Translations under genes and position numbers: made by a program
Part shown: in pieces, positions 62,851 to 64,000 of the stretch
How the letters are laid out: each line of letters starts with the position of its first letter
Position numbering within the stretch: position 1 is the first letter of the stretch
Assembly (NCBI RefSeq): GCF_001767395.1
Contig: NZ_CP017014.1
Coordinates: 1,364,001 to 1,428,000 of the forward strand
DNA length: 64,000 nt
Direction of reading: 5' to 3'
Origin: Rhodococcus sp. WMMA185
GTDB lineage: Bacteria; Actinomycetota; Actinomycetes; Mycobacteriales; Mycobacteriaceae
The notes under the pieces: model-generated
Database searches by the model: none
Told to the model about the DNA's origin: nothing
The model's input: only the letters and a program-made list of their open reading frames with translations

Positions 62851-62880
62851 TCAACGCATCGACGGTCCGGATAAGTTCCC
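62851..62880 (-). promoter_or_regulatory. SigE/SigH-type promoter of sigB
   Basis: On the minus strand GGGAACTT (62880-62873) and CGTTGA (62856-62851) fit the GGAAC/GTT consensus of ECF sigma factors, with an 18-nt spacer between the hexamers. A second GGGAACTT at 62921-62914 has a GTT 16 nt downstream and may be another site. It lies about 35 nt before the gene. Confidence 0.65.
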
Positions 62881-63050
62881 AGGCGGCAATTCGCAAAACT
62901 GCTTTGACCTGCGAAGTTCCCGACTCACTCCTGAGAAGTTGCTGAGAACGGGGACGAGGACGGCGGTTCCGGAACCGGGGCCGCTTCGTCAGATGATGCG
63001 GAAGCGAGGTGAACGAAAGGTCGGCCGTCCCCCTGGACCCAGGCGTGAGG

Positions 63051-64000
63051 TCAGGCTGGCGAGGCGGGTAGCACGAGTCCGTGCCGCACGAGTGAATGAA
63101 CGAGCGGCACGGCGGACTGCGCCAACTCCTCGGCGTCCACGTCGTGGGCTGCCGCTAGGAGTCCGATCAGCTCGCCCAATTCGAGGCCGCCGCTGATCAT
63201 GCCTGCGACGAGTGAGGCCACCACGTCGTCTACCTCGTGCTGCCACGCCGGGCCACTTCCGCGATGCAACCGGGCGACGACCTGGTTCCATCCCTCGTCG
63301 CCGGGCAGGAAAACCCTTTCGAGTGCGGTGCTCTCCTCGACGCGAAAGCGTGCGGTGAGCACGTCATGCTCGCGCAGCCAGGCCACTCGATCGAAGTAGG
63401 CGAGGGCTTCCGTGCCGAGCGGGTCGCTGAATCCATGGGTGAGGTCCTCCGCCATCAGGTCAGTCGGCGCGTCGGTCCGCCGCAGGTAGACGAATCCGAA
63501 GCCGACACCCTCGACGTTTGCGCTCGCAAGGTGGTCGAGCCAGTCCTCGGCTACGGTCGCCGATGCCGGATCCCGTGTGTCGAGACCGCCATCGCGCATC
63601 CACGTGCCGACATACAGAGCGGGGTCGGCGAGGTCACGTTGCACCACCCACGCATCGACCCCGTGTGCCGGAAGCCATGAAGCCACCCGGGAACGCCAGT
63701 CCTCGCCTGCCACGTGAATCCAGGACGCCAGCATGGCGGCGGTGCCTCCCGGTGCGAGATGTTCCACAGCGCGGGAGATCATCAGTTCACTTGCTCCGTC
63801 GAGGTCGAGACCGGAGTCGCGATACGTGTGACCGACCCGAGGGTGGCTGACGACGAAAGGCGGATTGGCCACGATCTGATCGAATGTGCGGCCCTCGATC
63901 GGGTCGAACCACGACCCGGTGAGCAGTTCCACCTCTTCTTGGTTGAGGGCCGCGGTGACGGCCGCGAGGTCGACGGCACGGACATTCACGTCGGTGGCGG
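63051..64000 (-). CDS. SAM-dependent methyltransferase with NPPF motif (PrmC/HemK-like), 5' end outside window
   Basis: The visible part is about 316 residues and continues past the right edge. It contains the amino-group methyltransferase signature VANPPFVVSHPRVGHTYRD and the Rossmann end of ATDVNVRAVDLAAVTAAL. Such enzymes methylate glutamine, adenine or cytosine. The C-terminal 170 residues, including a long helical region, are an added domain of unknown role. It is divergent from nothing in view. Start not visible. Confidence 0.7.
   Translation of the reverse strand, partial: ATDVNVRAVDLAAVTAALNQEEVELLTGSWFDPIEGRTFDQIVANPPFVVSHPRVGHTYRDSGLDLDGASELMISRAVEHLAPGGTAAMLASWIHVAGEDWRSRVASWLPAHGVDAWVVQRDLADPALYVGTWMRDGGLDTRDPASATVAEDWLDHLASANVEGVGFGFVYLRRTDAPTDLMAEDLTHGFSDPLGTEALAYFDRVAWLREHDVLTARFRVEESTALERVFLPGDEGWNQVVARLHRGSGPAWQHEVDDVVASLVAGMISGGLELGELIGLLAAAHDVDAEELAQSAVPLVHSLVRHGLVLPASPA

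Noticed and set aside
1-64000. CRISPR array, insertion sequences, prophage, tRNA or rRNA
   Set aside because: No regular spacer repeats, transposases, integrases or tRNA-like cloverleaf seen; the tandem repeat at 757-828 has no spacers.

Overview
The window is a high-GC actinobacterial chromosome segment, most likely Rhodococcus (Nocardiaceae). Gene content and order match the mycobacterial/rhodococcal recA-to-sigB neighbourhood: DUF3046-recA-recX, miaB-membrane protein-DUF349-miaA-dapF-hflX, fadE20-type dehydrogenase-lexA-nrdR, PAC2, ideR and sigB. RecA has no intein, unlike M. tuberculosis. I see no insertion sequence, prophage, CRISPR array, rRNA or tRNA; this is core chromosome with a few lineage-specific inserts.

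Layout. 1-1.5 kb: an ECF biotin transporter (bioY-bioM-bioN, minus strand) with a tandem-repeat micro-ORF between bioY and bioM. 1.7-4.6 kb: a small membrane protein, a possible structured RNA, and a TetR-glpD pair. 4.6-7.8 kb: a glycosyltransferase, DUF3046, recA (SOS box plus a PafBC-type promoter) and recX. 7.8-12.2 kb: a glutamate ABC transporter with two near-identical gluB copies flanking gluA. 12.5-21.5 kb: miaB, miaA, dapF, hflX and conserved actinobacterial proteins. 21.5-29.7 kb: a cyclase, the fructose PTS regulon (ptsH, fruA, fruK, fruR, divergent ptsI) and a uracil permease. 29.7-33 kb: acyl-CoA dehydrogenase, lexA with a divergent SOS gene, nrdR. 33-41 kb: hrpA, a membrane protein, an MHS transporter and an aminotransferase. 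41-46.2 kb: a cysteine-hydrolase-like protein, PhzF, ahpC-ahpD with divergent oxyR, and a divergent pair made of a LysR effector domain without HTH and a DUF5997 protein. 46.2-51.4 kb: a lipid kinase overlapping an alkyl-DHAP-synthase-like flavoprotein, and a DUF3516 helicase. 51.4-64 kb: hydrolase, PAC2, lipoprotein, a frameshifted DUF4192 gene, galE-ideR, acuC-pat, sigB and a truncated methyltransferase.

Working together. Several regulatory circuits sit side by side: SOS/DNA damage (recA, recX, lexA, the lexA-divergent gene), peroxide defence (OxyR-AhpCD), iron (IdeR), general stress (SigB), fructose (FruR-PTS) and protein acylation (AcuC/Pat). A repeated feature is leaderless expression: twelve genes have a TANNNT -10 hexamer ending 6 or 7 nt before the start codon. 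In one case two such promoters overlap head to head. The most interesting candidates for something undescribed are the LysR-effector/DUF5997 pair, which may be a split transcriptional regulator; the repeat micro-ORF in the biotin transporter operon; and the overlapping bidirectional leaderless promoter at 41.25 kb.
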